Shown piece by piece: positions 31,672-42,460 of a stretch of DNA of 64,000 bases. The notes below the pieces were generated by a model. The model was not told the origin of the DNA. It did not search any database and saw nothing but the letters and a program-made list of their open reading frames with translations. The position numbers and the translations under genes are program-made. Position 1 is the first letter of the stretch. Every line of letters begins with the position of its first letter. This DNA is from Proteles cristata cristata (taxonomy: Eukaryota > Chordata > Mammalia > Carnivora > Hyaenidae). The DNA is taken from the NCBI GenBank assembly GCA_017311185.1, contig JAESUZ010003902.1, positions 1,178,001 to 1,242,000 of the forward strand, given 5' to 3'.

Positions 31672-32265
31672 GTTACAGGCTGAATTGTGTCCCCTTCTAC
31701 TCTCCAACTCATATGTCGAGGTCCTAACTCCCAGGACCTCAGAATGTGATTGGTTTTGGAGATAGGGTCTTTCAATGATGGTTAAGGTAACTGAAGTCAT
31801 TTAAGGGGAGCCCTAATCCAACATGACTGGTGTCCCTATAGGAAATGGAGTTTAAGGGGCACCTGGGTGGCTCAGTCACTTAAGAGTCCAACTCTTGATC
31901 TCCGCTCAGGTCATGATCTCACAGTTCGTGAGTTTGAGCCCTGCGTCCGCCTCTGTGCTGACAGTGTGGAACCTTGTTGGGATTCTCTCTCTCCCCCTCT
32001 CTCCCCCCCTCCGCCACTCTCTCTCTTTCTCTCTCAATATAAATAAGCTTTAAAAAACAAAAGAAGAGGAGATTAAGATGCAGACTCACCCACAGACCCT
32101 GCTAAGACACAGGGAGAAGACGGTCATCTGCAAACCCAGGAGAGAAGCCTCAGAATAAACCCCCCTATCGACTCCTGGAGCTCAGACTTCAAGCCGCCAG
32201 ACTGCGTGCTGTTCAAGGCCCTGTGTCTGTGGTACTTTGTTATGGCTGCCCTAGCAAGCGACTAA
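31672..32265 (+). mobile_element. MLT1-like MaLR LTR, split by a SINE
   Basis: Starts 'acaggctgaattgtgtcccc', then 'tatgtcgaggtcctaactcc' and 'gattggttttggagataggg'. After the SINE: 'agacacagggagaagacggt', 'catctgcaaacccaggagag', ending 'gtggtactttgttatggctg'. This is the canonical MLT1 order, with no internal genes. Confidence 0.85.
31855..32055 (+). mobile_element. CanSINE, class B, in the MLT1 LTR
   Basis: Forward copy 'ggggcacctgggtggctcag' ending 'caatataaataagctttaaa'. Flanking 'ggaaatggagtttaa' and 'gaagaggagattaag' are probably a diverged TSD. Confidence 0.92.
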
Positions 32266-33115
32266 GCCCTCTTTTACCTTTTCCAAATCCCAGTTCTGGA
32301 TGGGAGAGCAATGCCTCATGGGCTCACTCTCCCCTGCTAGGAGCATGGCCAGCCCCCACCTCCTGATGTTCTGTAGCCTGAGTCCCAGGGAATAGAGGTC
32401 AAGGGTATTGGCTTGCTGCAGTCACAGGCCTCACTGACATTCCCATCCACCGACCACCTGTCAAAGTAATGTTCCCCCCAACTGACACTCCAATGTGCAG
32501 CCATTCCGCCACGCTGCCCTGCTGATGCACTGGCGTCCGGCAGCCCCGTTGTGCGGAGATGTCGGCCGTCTGCCTTGCTTATGTTTTGCCCCAGCGAAAT
32601 TCCAGAGAATTGACATTCAGAAACATCGACTTTGACGGCTGCTGCACTCCTCTCTGGCCACATCCTGACACACGGACATCTCGCCCCATGGACATCCGCG
32701 GCGCTCTGATGCACGACCCCTCCATATGCTGCCCTTCCCGTCGGATCGTCAGGGTTGGCCAGCCTTCCGCGTTTACCAGCCAACGAGAGTTCTGTGCATT
32801 CAGCTCTTTCTCTGTGTGTCACTAACATGATGCCCCAGCCTGCCCTCCGGCACTGCTTCATTCTGCTCGTCCACACCCAGAACCCTCGGCATTGACCTTG
32901 CCCCATACCAGTCCTCCTGATGAGACCCGTGACCTCCGCTCCCTCTTCCCTGATGTGCTCTGTTTAACCCAGACACACTGACATTATTTCAGGCTGCTCA
33001 CACCGCCTTCCGGGACAGCCCTTGCCCCCTCCCCATGGAGTGCCCAGGGGACCCTTTACTCAAGGGAGGCCTTGCATAGGTTGGCCGTGACCCACCGCGC
33101 TGTCTTTCCTCACAA
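32266..33115. other. Unrecognised block with undepleted CpG and a minus-strand ORF
   Basis: No repeat family recognised. My hand count of 32521-32760 gives 82 C, 61 G and 18 CpG in 240 bp, i.e. GC about 60% and CpG observed/expected about 0.86. A minus-strand ORF spans 32337-32906 (189 codons, start at 32906). It has no domain I recognise and codes for a Gly/Ser/Arg-rich product. It could be a small CpG island or a relatively recent insertion. Confidence 0.35.
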
Positions 33116-33119
33116 CACT

Positions 33120-33890
33120 CTGACACAAAATATGTGGTGTCTTCCGATACTGCAACCAATTCTTTGATTCTCCAACACCAGTTGATGTCTAACCTTTCAT
33201 TTCAGCTCTGACACTACATCCCCATAGTCAGTGTCAGACCCCACAAGAATGCCCACCCCCCCGCCCCAACTTCAGATGCCAGTTGCAAGTTCTGAGCTTT
33301 CTGGACTTCTGACTGACCACCTATAGATTGAGGGTTCCCATGGCCCCCTCCTCAGGCTTGATAATTTGCTAGAAAAACTCACGGAACTCAGAAAGTCACT
33401 TAATTTACATCTACTGGCTTACTATAAAAAAATGCAACTCAGGGTCAGCCAAAATGCGAGAGGTGCAAAGGGCAAGGGGTTCGGAGTTGCCATGTCCTCC
33501 CTGGGTGTGTGACCTTCCCAGTGCGTGATCACCAGCCTGGAAGCTCTCCATACCCCCTTTGTTTAGTGTTTTTTTATGGAAGTTTCATTATGTAGGCGTG
33601 ACTGATTAAATCCTCAGCCACTGGCAAGCAACTCAGTCTGGATCCCCTCTTCCCCTCCCTGGAGGCTGGGGGTGGAGTTGAAAGTTCCACCTCTCTTATC
33701 ACGCCTTCCTCCTTCTGGCAACCAGCCCCCCATCCTGCAGCTCTCTAGGGGCCTCCAGCCACCAATCATCTCATTAGCATACAAAAGACACTGTTAATAC
33801 TCTGGAGATGCCAATGGTTTTAGGAGCTGTGGGCCAGGAACCAGGGATAAAGACCAACTATTTACTTTTTATTATATCACACCCATGCAC
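33120..33890 (+). mobile_element. Probable old ERV LTR, family uncertain
   Basis: Carries blocks typical of an ERVL-type LTR: 'gcttgataatttgctagaaa', 'aactcacggaactcagaaag', 'ggcgtgactgattaaatcct', 'ggctgggggtggagttgaaa', 'caaccagccccccatcctgc', 'caatcatctcattagcatac', then 'ggaaccagggataaagacca'. No viral ORFs. Confidence 0.6.
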
Positions 33891-34039
33891 ATGTGTAATT
33901 TCAACAAATCTCTTTTCCCCCGAAGTAATGAATGAGTCTGTCTGTTGCTTCTGAATGACCCCCAAACGGTCCCTGGTGCTGACTTCTAAGATGGCCCTTA
34001 GCCTTTTCTTCTCTGCCCCGCTGCAGTTCTGGGGTCCTG

Positions 34040-34460
34040 GGTTTCTGCTCAGCGTACTAGCTGTGTGACCTTGGGCAAATCCCACCCCTTCTCTGAATCT
34101 CCCTTTCCTCATATATTACTATTACTAATTAGCCACCTCTTAGGGTTGCTATGAGCAGCCAGTGGGAGATACAGGTAAAGCACTGAGCATGGGCGTGGCA
34201 TAGAGGAAGTGCTCAGTCAGCGGGGAGGTGGTTCAGGCTCTGGGTTTGGATCCAGGAGCCACCACTTGCAGGCCCTGTGACTTTGGGAGAGTTGCTTAAC
34301 ATCCCTGGCCATTACAAGCAAAATGGATATACCAATGGTATTCACCTCCTAGAATGGCTGTGCGGATTAAATGGTTTAACATAAAAAGGGCTTAGATCAG
34401 CGTCTGGCATAGAGTACATTGTATACAAGTCTTTGCTATTAGTGCTCATATTGTTATTAG
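34040..34460 (+). mobile_element. Two MIR relics in tandem
   Basis: First: 'tagctgtgtgaccttgggca', then 'cttagggttgctatgagcag' (34050-34215). Second: 'ccctgtgactttgggagagt', then 'ggctgtgcggattaaatggt' and 'cagcgtctggcatagagtac' (34230-34450). Confidence 0.8.
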
Positions 34461-34699
34461 TTATGTTAGTGTTGAATAGATTGCTAGTTACAGGTACACA
34501 AGTGTTAGCTACTGTTACTCACTCTACATCCTCTGGACGACACCATGTCAGTGGAATCCTCCCACACACCATCTGGCGACAGAGAAAAGGCTCTTTGTGA
34601 ATCCCAGAACCGCTGTCCTGCCGTAGGGTTCCACCGCATCGCCCTGTCCCGTGTGCCTGGAGTTCTGCCCATTTTCATTTGGCCAGTCCCACCCGTGCT

Positions 34700-35003
34700 C
34701 TGATCCCTGGCCACCAGCTGCTTCCTTAGGGAAGCCTCTCTGAATTCTCGATAAGTCAGCCCCGATGCACGTGCTCAGGAGACCACATGCCTCTTGTACA
34801 CAGCACTGATTATGATCATTTTACCTCTCTTTCTGTGATTATCTGATTCAAGCCTATCTCTTTCCTTCCCTTGGCCATAAACTCCCTGAGATCGCTGATA
34901 TGTCTGTTTACTGCTCATCCTTCACTCCGGTGCTGACACGTCATAGGTCCCCACTTAATATTTGTTGAAACAAAGGAGTGAATGAATGAATGAATGAATG
35001 AAC
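34700..35003 (+). mobile_element. L2 LINE 3' end with (TGAA)n tail
   Basis: 'ccttggccataaactccctg', then 'ccccacttaatatttgttga' is the L2 terminus. 34979-35002 is a short (TGAA)n microsatellite that grew from its tail. Confidence 0.7.
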
Positions 35004-36144
35004 GCCTTCCTTGTCTTCTCCAGTGCCTGGGCCAGGCCCCTTCTCCCTGGGGCTGCGTTAGAGCCGGGCTCCTCATGTGTCATTCCCTGAGCTCCAAACC
35101 TGCGGAAGGGCGGAGAGGAGTGTTGACGTGGGGACAGGGGGACCAGAAGAGCAGGTAGCACTTGCACCTGCACACACAGGCAGGAGTCTGGGAAGGTCCC
35201 AGGATCAGTGGTCTGAGCCCTGTGTGGGCAGGAGATGCTCTTATCTTAAGGGGGCGCCTCATCATTTCTTTTATTCCTGGGCTCCCTTCCTATTATCCTC
35301 ACTCACTTCTTGGGCTTAGCCTTCCCATTTCAGATACTCTCAAGCATGGCTGTCTTCCTAGATGTGTCTTCCCAACCTGTCTGGGGGTGGGAAGAGGTCC
35401 GTGGAGGCTCGGGGTCCACCCATCAGTCTTGAATTGAAGTTTTAAGCATGACCAGATGGTCCACTGTCCACCCCTAGCTGTTCAGTGCTTGGAGAGAAAT
35501 CACTTCCAGAAACACTGCAACCTCTCCCATGGCTGAGCCAGCTTGAGGTCTGACTTCAGTGTCCCTCTGGTTTGTCTGAGCTTGGGCTCTAGTCCCCTTA
35601 TCTACCCACCTCATGGGGTTGAACTTGACATAGTCAGGATTGCAGCTGAGGAGCAAGAGGGTTTGTGCCCCATCTCTGCCACCAGCTCTCTGACCTTGAG
35701 CAAGTGGTGCTGCCTCTCCAAACCTTCTGGCCTAAACTCAGTCTATTGTGGGACTCCATCTATCGAGAGAGAGGGCGAGGGTGTTTGTAAGTAATGAATG
35801 TTGAAGTCATTTGCTTCCCACCTGACACTTGTCTCCAGGTCCTCTGATGCCTTACTGATGTCTGGGTCACCATCCACCTTCTCCTCCTTCTCTCCTGGGC
35901 CTGGCCCAGCCCCTCCCCACCATGTCATGCATCCTGCCCCTTCGGTGGTCAACTGAGTCCCCACTCATCAGTATAGAAGTGTGTCATTTTGTGTGCATAT
36001 GTTTTTGCTCCTCTATCTACAAAACAAACTTCCCTGACACTAAGGGAAACCCCTTGAACATAGCACCCCCCTCTTCACCCACATGGCTTATCCTTCCTTC
36101 ATGGTCAAATATCTAGAAGGAGTAGTCTAGATGTAGTTAACCCA
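35004..36144. other. Unique DNA, about 1.1 kb
   Basis: 35665-35735 (tctctgccaccagctctctg) is a probable MIR core. Otherwise no gene or repeat recognised. Confidence 0.45.
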
Positions 36145-36359
36145 AATTCTGGTCTACTTGCTGCTGTGTGCTTGGGGAAAGTCCCTTTACTTCTCTCTGC
36201 CTCAGTTTTCTCATCTGTAAAGTGAAGCTAATAATATTTACCTTACAAGGATGGTAGGAGGGTTAAGTGGGAGAAATTCACATTGAGCGCATAGCACAGT
36301 CTGGCCCATGGTAAGAGCTAATTCAGTCATTAGTGGCTATTGTGATTGTGGTCACTTTT
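36145..36359 (+). mobile_element. MIR SINE relic
   Basis: 'ctgctgtgtgcttggggaaa', then 'cagttttctcatctgtaaag' and 'ggatggtaggagggttaagt'. Its end forms the TSD of the adjacent SINE pair. Confidence 0.75.
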
Positions 36360-36360
36360 T

Positions 36361-36584
36361 TTTTTTAAAACACCTTTTTAATGTTTATTTATTTTTGAGT
36401 CAGAGAGAGAGAGAGAGTGCAAGCAGGGGAGAGGTGGAGAGAGAGGGAGATACAGAATCTGAAACAGGCTCCAGGCTCTGAGCTGTCAGCACAGAACCTG
36501 ATGTGGGGCTCGAACCTATAAACCGCGAGATCATGACCTGAGCTGAAGTAGGACACTTAACCAACTGAGCCACACAGGCGCCCC
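36361..36584 (-). mobile_element. CanSINE, class B, inner (younger) copy of a pair
   Basis: Reverse copy ending 'gagccacacaggcgcccc'. Its own short TSD, cacttttt, lies at 36353-36360 and 36585-36592, i.e. inside the T-rich tail junction of the next SINE. Confidence 0.92.
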
Positions 36585-36592
36585 CACTTTTT

Positions 36593-36792
36593 CTTTTTTA
36601 ATGTTTATTTATTTTTGAGAGAGAGACAGGATGCGAGTGGGGGAGGGATAGGGAGAGGGAGACATAGAATCCAAAGCAGGCCAGGCTCTGAGCTGTCAGC
36701 ACAGCCTGACATGGGGCTCAAACTCACAAACCGTGAAATCATCACCTGAGCTGAAGTCGGATGCTTAACCCACTGAGCCACCCAAGCACCCC
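36593..36792 (-). mobile_element. CanSINE, class B, older copy of the pair
   Basis: Reverse copy ending 'ctgagccacccaagcacccc'. Its 15-bp TSD, attgtggtcactttt, lies at 36345-36359 (left of the inner SINE) and 36794-36808, so both SINEs sit between one pair of duplications. Confidence 0.92.
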
Positions 36793-36808
36793 AATTGTGG
36801 TCACTTTT

Positions 36809-37749
36809 GTATCCCCATCTTCCATGTTACCCTCAATCAGCCTGGCTTCCTTCTCCATCTGAGCAAAAGACTTCTCTGGTTTGAATCCCTGATGCTTTTC
36901 CAGTGGTCAGTCCCCATCTCCCTCCCCAGGCACCCTCTCAACTGCCCTGCATGGGGAATTGACCAGGGCAAGGTGGAAGGCTCCAGAAATCCTACAGGGA
37001 ACATCAACCTGTGGCCGGTGGGACAGCCCACAATGAAGGAAGGGTTGACCCAGGGCTTGTCACCCCCTCTCTGCTCCAAGTTTGTGGCATGAATGAAAGG
37101 CTCTGCCAGGGGGACTCTGAAAATGTAAGGGGCAGGACTTCCATGAGCTCCAATATATCTGGAAATTGTGCTGGGCTGAGGACTGGTCATCTCAAAGATG
37201 TTCAAGAGGAGTTTGGATCGGCAGCCCTTGAGTGCAACGACCGTGTTTTGCTTGACCATCACAGGTGGTCTTCACAGCTATTCGTTGAATACACAGGAAC
37301 AGGTCCATGAAAACATTCACATGGACCCAGCACAGAGCCCATTCTGTGCAGTTAAGACGAGGAACAGGGGGTTAATGCTTCCTTGGGCTGAGTTCATGGC
37401 TCCGTCTCTGCACTTCTGGGGAGGACTCTTTTTCCTTTTTAGCTCAGGCTGCCTGGCTCCCACAATGCATGAAGAGCTTGGTTTGATCTCTTATTTATTA
37501 CAGAGAATATTCTCTGTTATGGTGATTGTAGGGGATGGAGTTTCAGAAGACTGGGTTTTCACGGCCGACTTTGCCAGCCAGCCTGCTGGGGACCCTGGCA
37601 CTTCTGAGGGGCACTCTGGTGCTGCATTCGCTCTCACTCATCCCTTCTTTATTTCACCACATGTATGAAACACCCATCCTGTGCCAGGTCCCGAGACAGG
37701 CGGAAGAGAGGCGAGGAGCAGAAAAGTGGAAACTGCCACTGGTGGGCTA
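36809..37749. other. Unique DNA, nothing recognised
   Basis: Includes an ORF of 156 codons (37198-37668) with no recognisable domain. Confidence 0.45.
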
Positions 37750-38470
37750 AATAACAGCCCTGAAACATACCAGGTTCCAAATCCCTGGAGCCTGTGAACG
37801 TCATCTGATTTGGCAAAATGAACTTTGCAAGTGTGACTTAGTTAAGGGCCTCCAGGTGGTGAGAGTATCCTGGATTGCCCAGGTGAACCCTGAATGTGAT
37901 CATGGGTCCTCATAAGATGGAGGCAGGGGGAGGGGGGCGCCTGGGTGGCTCAGTTGGCTGAGCATCTGACTTCGGCTCAGGTCATGATCTTGTGGTTTGT
38001 GAGTTCGAGCCCCACATCGGGCTCTGTGTTCACAGCTCAGAGCCTGGAGCCTCCTTTGGATTCTGCATCTCCCCCTCTCTCTGCCCCTCCCATGATCATG
38101 CTCTGTCTCTCTGTCTCTCAATGATAAATAAACATTAAAAAAAAAAAGTTTAAGATGGAGGCAGAGGGAGATTTGGCCCAGACAAGGAGAAGTTGATGTG
38201 GGCATAGATGGAAATGATGCTTTTACTCCTTGAAGGTGGAGCAGGGGACACAGGCCAAGGAATCCAGATTCTAGGCCACTAGGAACTAAAAAAAAAAGGC
38301 AAGGAAATAGAGTCTCCTCTCAGAGGCTCCAGAAGCAACCTCCCCTGACAGGGCCCTGCCTTTAACCCAGCAGAACTGATTTTGGACTTCTGACCTCCAG
38401 AACAGTAAAAGAATGAATCTGTGCTGTTTGAAGCACTAAGTTTATGGTAATTTGTTACAGTGATAACAGC
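37750..38470 (+). mobile_element. MaLR-type LTR, split by a SINE
   Basis: 'atccctggagcctgtgaacg', 'tttggcaaaatgaactttgc', 'gtatcctggattgcccaggt', then after the SINE 'gattttggacttctgacctc', 'cagaacagtaaaagaatgaa' and 'aagtttatggtaatttgtta'. The block order matches an MLT1-class LTR. Confidence 0.8.
37933..38151 (+). mobile_element. CanSINE, class B, in the MaLR LTR
   Basis: Forward copy 'gggcgcctgggtggctcag' to 'gataaataaacattaaaaaa'. TSD aagatggaggcag(g/a)ggga at about 37914-37931 and 38152-38169. Confidence 0.95.
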
Positions 38471-38479
38471 AAACTCACA

Positions 38480-38779
38480 TACTGTCCAGGGGAGGAAATG
38501 ACAGCTGTGCCCAAGGGTGTGGGCTGTAACGGGGTATGAGGAGCTGCTCGCTGAGCTAGATCCTACAGAATGGGTAGGTGTTTCCCAGGTGGACAGTGGT
38601 GGGCAGGGGAGGGGCTTTGGGAATGAAAAACAGCGCGTGTGCCGGCAAATGGGGATGTGAGATGCCAAGGCGTATTTATGGAGCTGTGGATGCTGGGGGT
38701 ATGTGTGGATGGGAGCTCAGAGCATAGGAGATGGGGCTGGAGGGGAGGCTGGGTCAGCCCCTGGAGGGTCTCTGCATCA
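38480..38779. other. Unique DNA, possibly decayed L2
   Basis: Purine-rich sequence leading into the antisense L2 that follows. Nothing firm. Confidence 0.35.
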
Positions 38780-38834
38780 GGGAGTTGAGGCTTGACCCTT
38801 CGGGCCATGGGATGCTATCATGGTGAGTTGCATT

Positions 38835-39253
38835 TATGGGCCCAATTCTTCACCCTTCTCGTCAATTCTTCACCCTTCCCGTACCCATGCCCATTGCTAA
38901 GGGGCTTTGCATGTCCTTAAGGGCAGAGTATGGTTTCCCACCTCTTGATCCTAATTTAGCTGTGTGTCTTGCTTGGGCAATAGAATGATGTAGATTGACT
39001 GTGTGTCAATTCTGAGCCTAGGTCTCACTCAAGGGGCCTTACACATTTCTGCTAGTCTGAGGAGTGGATGTGCCCCTGCGAAGCCAGACCAGAGCTGAGC
39101 CCCCAGCTTACCTGCAGACTGGGAGTGACCCCAGCCAAGGTCAGCTGACCCCAGCCAACCCACAGATGCACGAGTTATAGCAATGACAGTTATCCTAAGC
39201 CACTGAGTTTTGGGGTGATTTGCTGTCCAGCAATAGCTAGGTGCTGTACTAAT
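38835..39253 (+). mobile_element. MLT1-like MaLR LTR inserted in L2
   Basis: 'tgtcttgcttgggcaataga' and the 3' end 'cctaagccactgagttttgg', then 'ggtgatttgctgtccagcaa', are MLT1-type. Confidence 0.7.
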
Positions 39254-39550
39254 AGGGGGTTCCAAGGAAGAGAGTGACACAGCCAGATCTGTATTTTAGA
39301 AAAATGTCTTCACTGTTGAGACCCTGGAGGATGATTGGAGGAGGGGAGCCTAAAGGTGTAATCCAGGGGAGAGGTGGTGAGGCTCTCCCCTCCCCCCACC
39401 AAAGCAGGAGCAGTAGCAGCAGGAGGGGACAGATACAAGGACCATTAAGGAGGCCATTAGACCATAAAGCTGAGTTACAAATTAGAAATAGGGGTTGAGA
39501 GAGGAGATTTGGATGATGCCAGAATTCCTGCCTTCAGAAATTAGACTGGA

Positions 39551-39765
39551 AGGGCGCCTGGGTGGCTTAGTCGGTTAAGCGTCCGACTTTCGCTTGGGTC
39601 ATGATCTCGCGGTTCATGGGTTCGAGCCCCATGTCGGGCTCTGTGCTGACTGCCAGCTCAGAGCCTGGAGCCTGTTTCAGAGTCTGTGACTCCCTCTCTC
39701 TCTGACCCTCCCTACTCACGCTGTCTCTCTCTCTCCTAGAAATAAATAAAAATATTAAAAAAAAA
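39551..39765 (+). mobile_element. CanSINE, class A, full length
   Basis: Forward copy 'gggcgcctgggtggcttagt', 'cctagaaataaataaaaata'. A perfect 14-bp TSD, agaaattagactgg, lies at 39536-39549 and 39766-39779. Confidence 0.97.
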
Positions 39766-40689
39766 AGAAATTAGACTGGCATGGGGTCCATGTATGGATG
39801 ATGCCGTAGCAACCAGCCCTATGCTCATGGTTTGCAGTGCTGTGCGTGGGACAAAGTGATAACTACACGTCTGGGGCTGGAGTCTAGGCTGAGGACCTGG
39901 ACTATGGACCATTAGAGAACTAGTGACAGCAAATTAGTGATGAATCTGTGAAAGTGGATGAGGGTGTTTACTGTAAAGCAGAGCAAGAGGCCAAGGTTTT
40001 GAACCCTGGGAATGCCCTGCCATTTAAGGGGCAGCTGGAGGAAGCGTCCTGGGGACGATGGAGGAGTCATCGAACAGGAGAGAGGACAGCCAGGGAAGAG
40101 CTGGTGTCCAGAAACCCCAGGAGGGGCCACTTGGAGGAAAGAAAGGAAGGTTAGTGGTGTCCCTGGCAGAATGTCACAGACGGTGAAGACCAAGGTGATG
40201 GTCATCACTCGCCTTGGTGAGAACAGTGTCGGAGGTAGAAGTCAGTGGTTTGCTGTGGGCTCAGGAGATGGGGACGAGGGCATTGCTTTTTCTTAGGCTG
40301 GTGTGACCAGAGCATGACTTGTCATCGAGGTTTCCAAGCAGGGGAGGAAAACAGTCTGACGTCTCTTGTGAAAAAGATAAGTGAGGGGCCTGCAGCATAG
40401 CTTCCAGGTTTTTGCCTGAGTAACCGGGAAGTCTGGGGGAGAAGCAGGAACAGGTTTTGTGGAGGGGGAAGGTGTGGAATCATTTCGTCTTAGGGACGTG
40501 GAGTTTAAAATACTTGTTAGAAATGCAAATGTAGACATCAAGGAAGCAGTTGAAAATGTGCATCTGGCGTTCAGGGGAGAGGTTTGGGCTGGAGATATAG
40601 ATCCAGGAGTCATCCACGAACACGGAGCACTGAAATCTGTGAGAGAGTAGAGCTGGAGATACTGGCTCGGCGTTATCTTCTCCGTTGGA

Positions 40690-40800
40690 GTCTAAATGCC
40701 ATAAAAGCAGGGGCCCATCTGCCTTGCGTATGGCTTCATGCCAGTGCCTAGCACAGTACCTGGCATACAGCAGGTCCCCAGTGAATGCTGAGATTAAAAT
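40690..40800 (+). mobile_element. L2/MIR 3' end fragment
   Basis: 'ccagtgcctagcacagtacc', then 'tggcatacagcaggtcccca' and 'gtgaatgctga' is the common terminus. Confidence 0.6.
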
Positions 40801-41421
40801 GAGTGTCGTAAGGGTCGGTTAGGTCAAGGGAGGGAGAGGAATGAATATGGGGAGGGCCATCCTGTGGGCAGGAAGTTCTTGGTTCCTAGTTACTGTTCGG
40901 GAAAGATTGGTCACGAGCCATTGCTGAGTTTCCCACCGTCTAGAATTCCCCGCCTCCCCCAGGCTCCAGACCCAGTGGAAGGCTGAGAGGCTGCTAAAGT
41001 CCCTGGAGTTTCATTAGGTTGATGGGCTACTGGAGATGAGGGGGCTGGGGTGAGTCTGGCAGGTTTCCCGTTGGGGGGAGTCCCATAAGAGACCCCGGTG
41101 GTCATGATGTACATGACTTGCCTTCCTTGTGTGTATAAACCCGTGGCTTGGATCCTTGCTGGGGTGGAGGTCAAGTTAGAAAAACACTTTTTTTTTTTAA
41201 TCATTTTGCTCGTTTGGAATTTTCTCACTGCTCCTCTGTTCTCCAGGACTTCTAGCGCTTTCTCATCCACCCAGATGGGAAATTTTTCTGGGGTTTGGAG
41301 ATGCATCTTAAGCTCTTCCTGTTCCTTTTCAGTTCCCCTGGCATGACTGGCAGCCTTGGCAATTCAGCGCTTTGGTGGTTCCTCTGAGTCTGTGGGGTTC
41401 TCTGCCCTGGCCCCCCGCCTT
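40801..41421. other. Unique DNA, nothing recognised
   Basis: No gene or repeat recognised. A short T10 run lies near 41190. Confidence 0.5.
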
Positions 41422-41441
41422 CTGCAAAAGCCTCCTTTAAA

Positions 41442-41479
41442 GGTTTTTTGTTTTTGTTTTTTTAAGTTTATTTATTTAT

Positions 41480-41520
<41 letters not shown>

Positions 41521-41675
41521 GGGAGGGGCAGAGAGACAGGGAGAGACAGAATCCCAAGGAGGGGCTGCATCATCTGGGCAGAGCCGATGCAGGGGTCCAT
41601 CTCACGAACTGTGAGATCATGACCTGAATTGACATTAGAGTTTGATGCTTAACTGACTGAGCTACCCAGGTGCCC
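41442..41675 (-). mobile_element. CanSINE, class B, with (GA)n expansion
   Basis: Reverse copy with a (GA)n run at about 41482-41512, ending 'gagctacccaggtgcccc'. A 20-bp imperfect TSD lies at 41422-41441 (ctgcaaaagcctcctttaaa) and 41676-41695 (ctgcacaagccccctttaaa). Confidence 0.93.
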
Positions 41676-41695
41676 CTGCACAAGCCCCCTTTAAA

Positions 41696-41974
41696 TTCAG
41701 GCTTCTCAGTGAGCTGCCCCCCTAGACACCCACAACCTCCTTGACCTTTGCCAGAATCACTGGGGGTCCTAGTCGGCTGTTATAGTCCTGTTTCCTGGTC
41801 CGGAGCCATCTTCCCCCCTGAAGACCCAGACCGGGGCTCTGGCCTCTCTGTGAGGAGAGAGGAGGGACATTTGTCAGACTACGTCTTCCTTTCCTCCCCT
41901 CTGACCCACGGCGGCTGGAACCGCCAAGCCCCTTTGCGCCTCTCCCTTCCCTGGCCGTGACTTAGTGGCTGTCC
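41696..41974. other. Unique DNA, nothing recognised
   Basis: GC-rich, no feature recognised. Confidence 0.5.
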
Positions 41975-42099
41975 AGAAAAATAGTTACTTTTTAAAAAAA
42001 TTGAAAATACTGAAAGTTAAAGATTTGACATATAATGTTGTGTAAGTGTAAGGTGTACCACATATTGATTTGATACATTCATCTATTTTTGTCAGTTCT
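41975..42099 (-). mobile_element. Antisense L1 fragment
   Basis: 'gatttgacatataatgttgt', 'gtaagtgtaaggtgtaccac', then 'tgatttgatacattcat' is an L1M 3'UTR-like piece. Confidence 0.6.
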
Positions 42100-42460
42100 T
42101 TAGCTGATCTGAGCCTGGGTTTCTTCATTTAAAAAAAAAATGATTTATTTTTGAGAGAGACAGAGCATGAGCGAGGGAGGGGCAGAGAGAGAGAGGGAGA
42201 CACAGAATCCGAAACAGGCTCCAGGCTCTGAGCTGTCAGCACAGAGCCCGACGTGGGGCTCAAACCCATGAACCACGAGATCATGACCTGAGCCAAAGTC
42301 AGATGCTTAACCAACTGAGCCACCCAGGCATCCCAAGGGTTTCTTCATTTCTACAGCAGGAATAATAATACCTGTCGGGGTTGTTTCAAGGATTAAATAA
42401 GATAATAAATTCAAGGGCTCCTAGCAGAGGTTTGGACAGCTATGGACACTGAATACTGAC
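42100..42460 (+). mobile_element. MIR SINE relic split by a CanSINE
   Basis: 'ctgagcctgggtttcttcat' (42109), then after the SINE 'caggaataataatacctgtc', 'ggggttgtttcaaggattaa' and 'ataagataataaattcaagg'. Confidence 0.7.
42131..42334 (-). mobile_element. CanSINE, class B, in MIR
   Basis: Reverse copy ending 'ctgagccacccaggcatccc'. A perfect 14-bp TSD, gggtttcttcattt, lies at 42117-42130 and 42337-42350. Confidence 0.96.

Larger units (their letters stand above)
38780..40665 (-). mobile_element. L2 LINE, antisense, interrupted twice
   Basis: Antisense L2 blocks appear in order across interruptions: 'ttcgggccatgggatgctat' (38798), 'gagagtgacacagccagatc' (39270), 'ggaggccattagaccataaa' (39448), 'ccaggtttttgcctgagtaa' (40407), 'gcagttgaaaatgtgcatct' (40544) and 'gggctggagatatagatcca' (40587). 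A MaLR LTR (38835-39253) and a SINE (39551-39765) are inserted. 39780-40260 is weaker and may include unique DNA. Confidence 0.6.
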
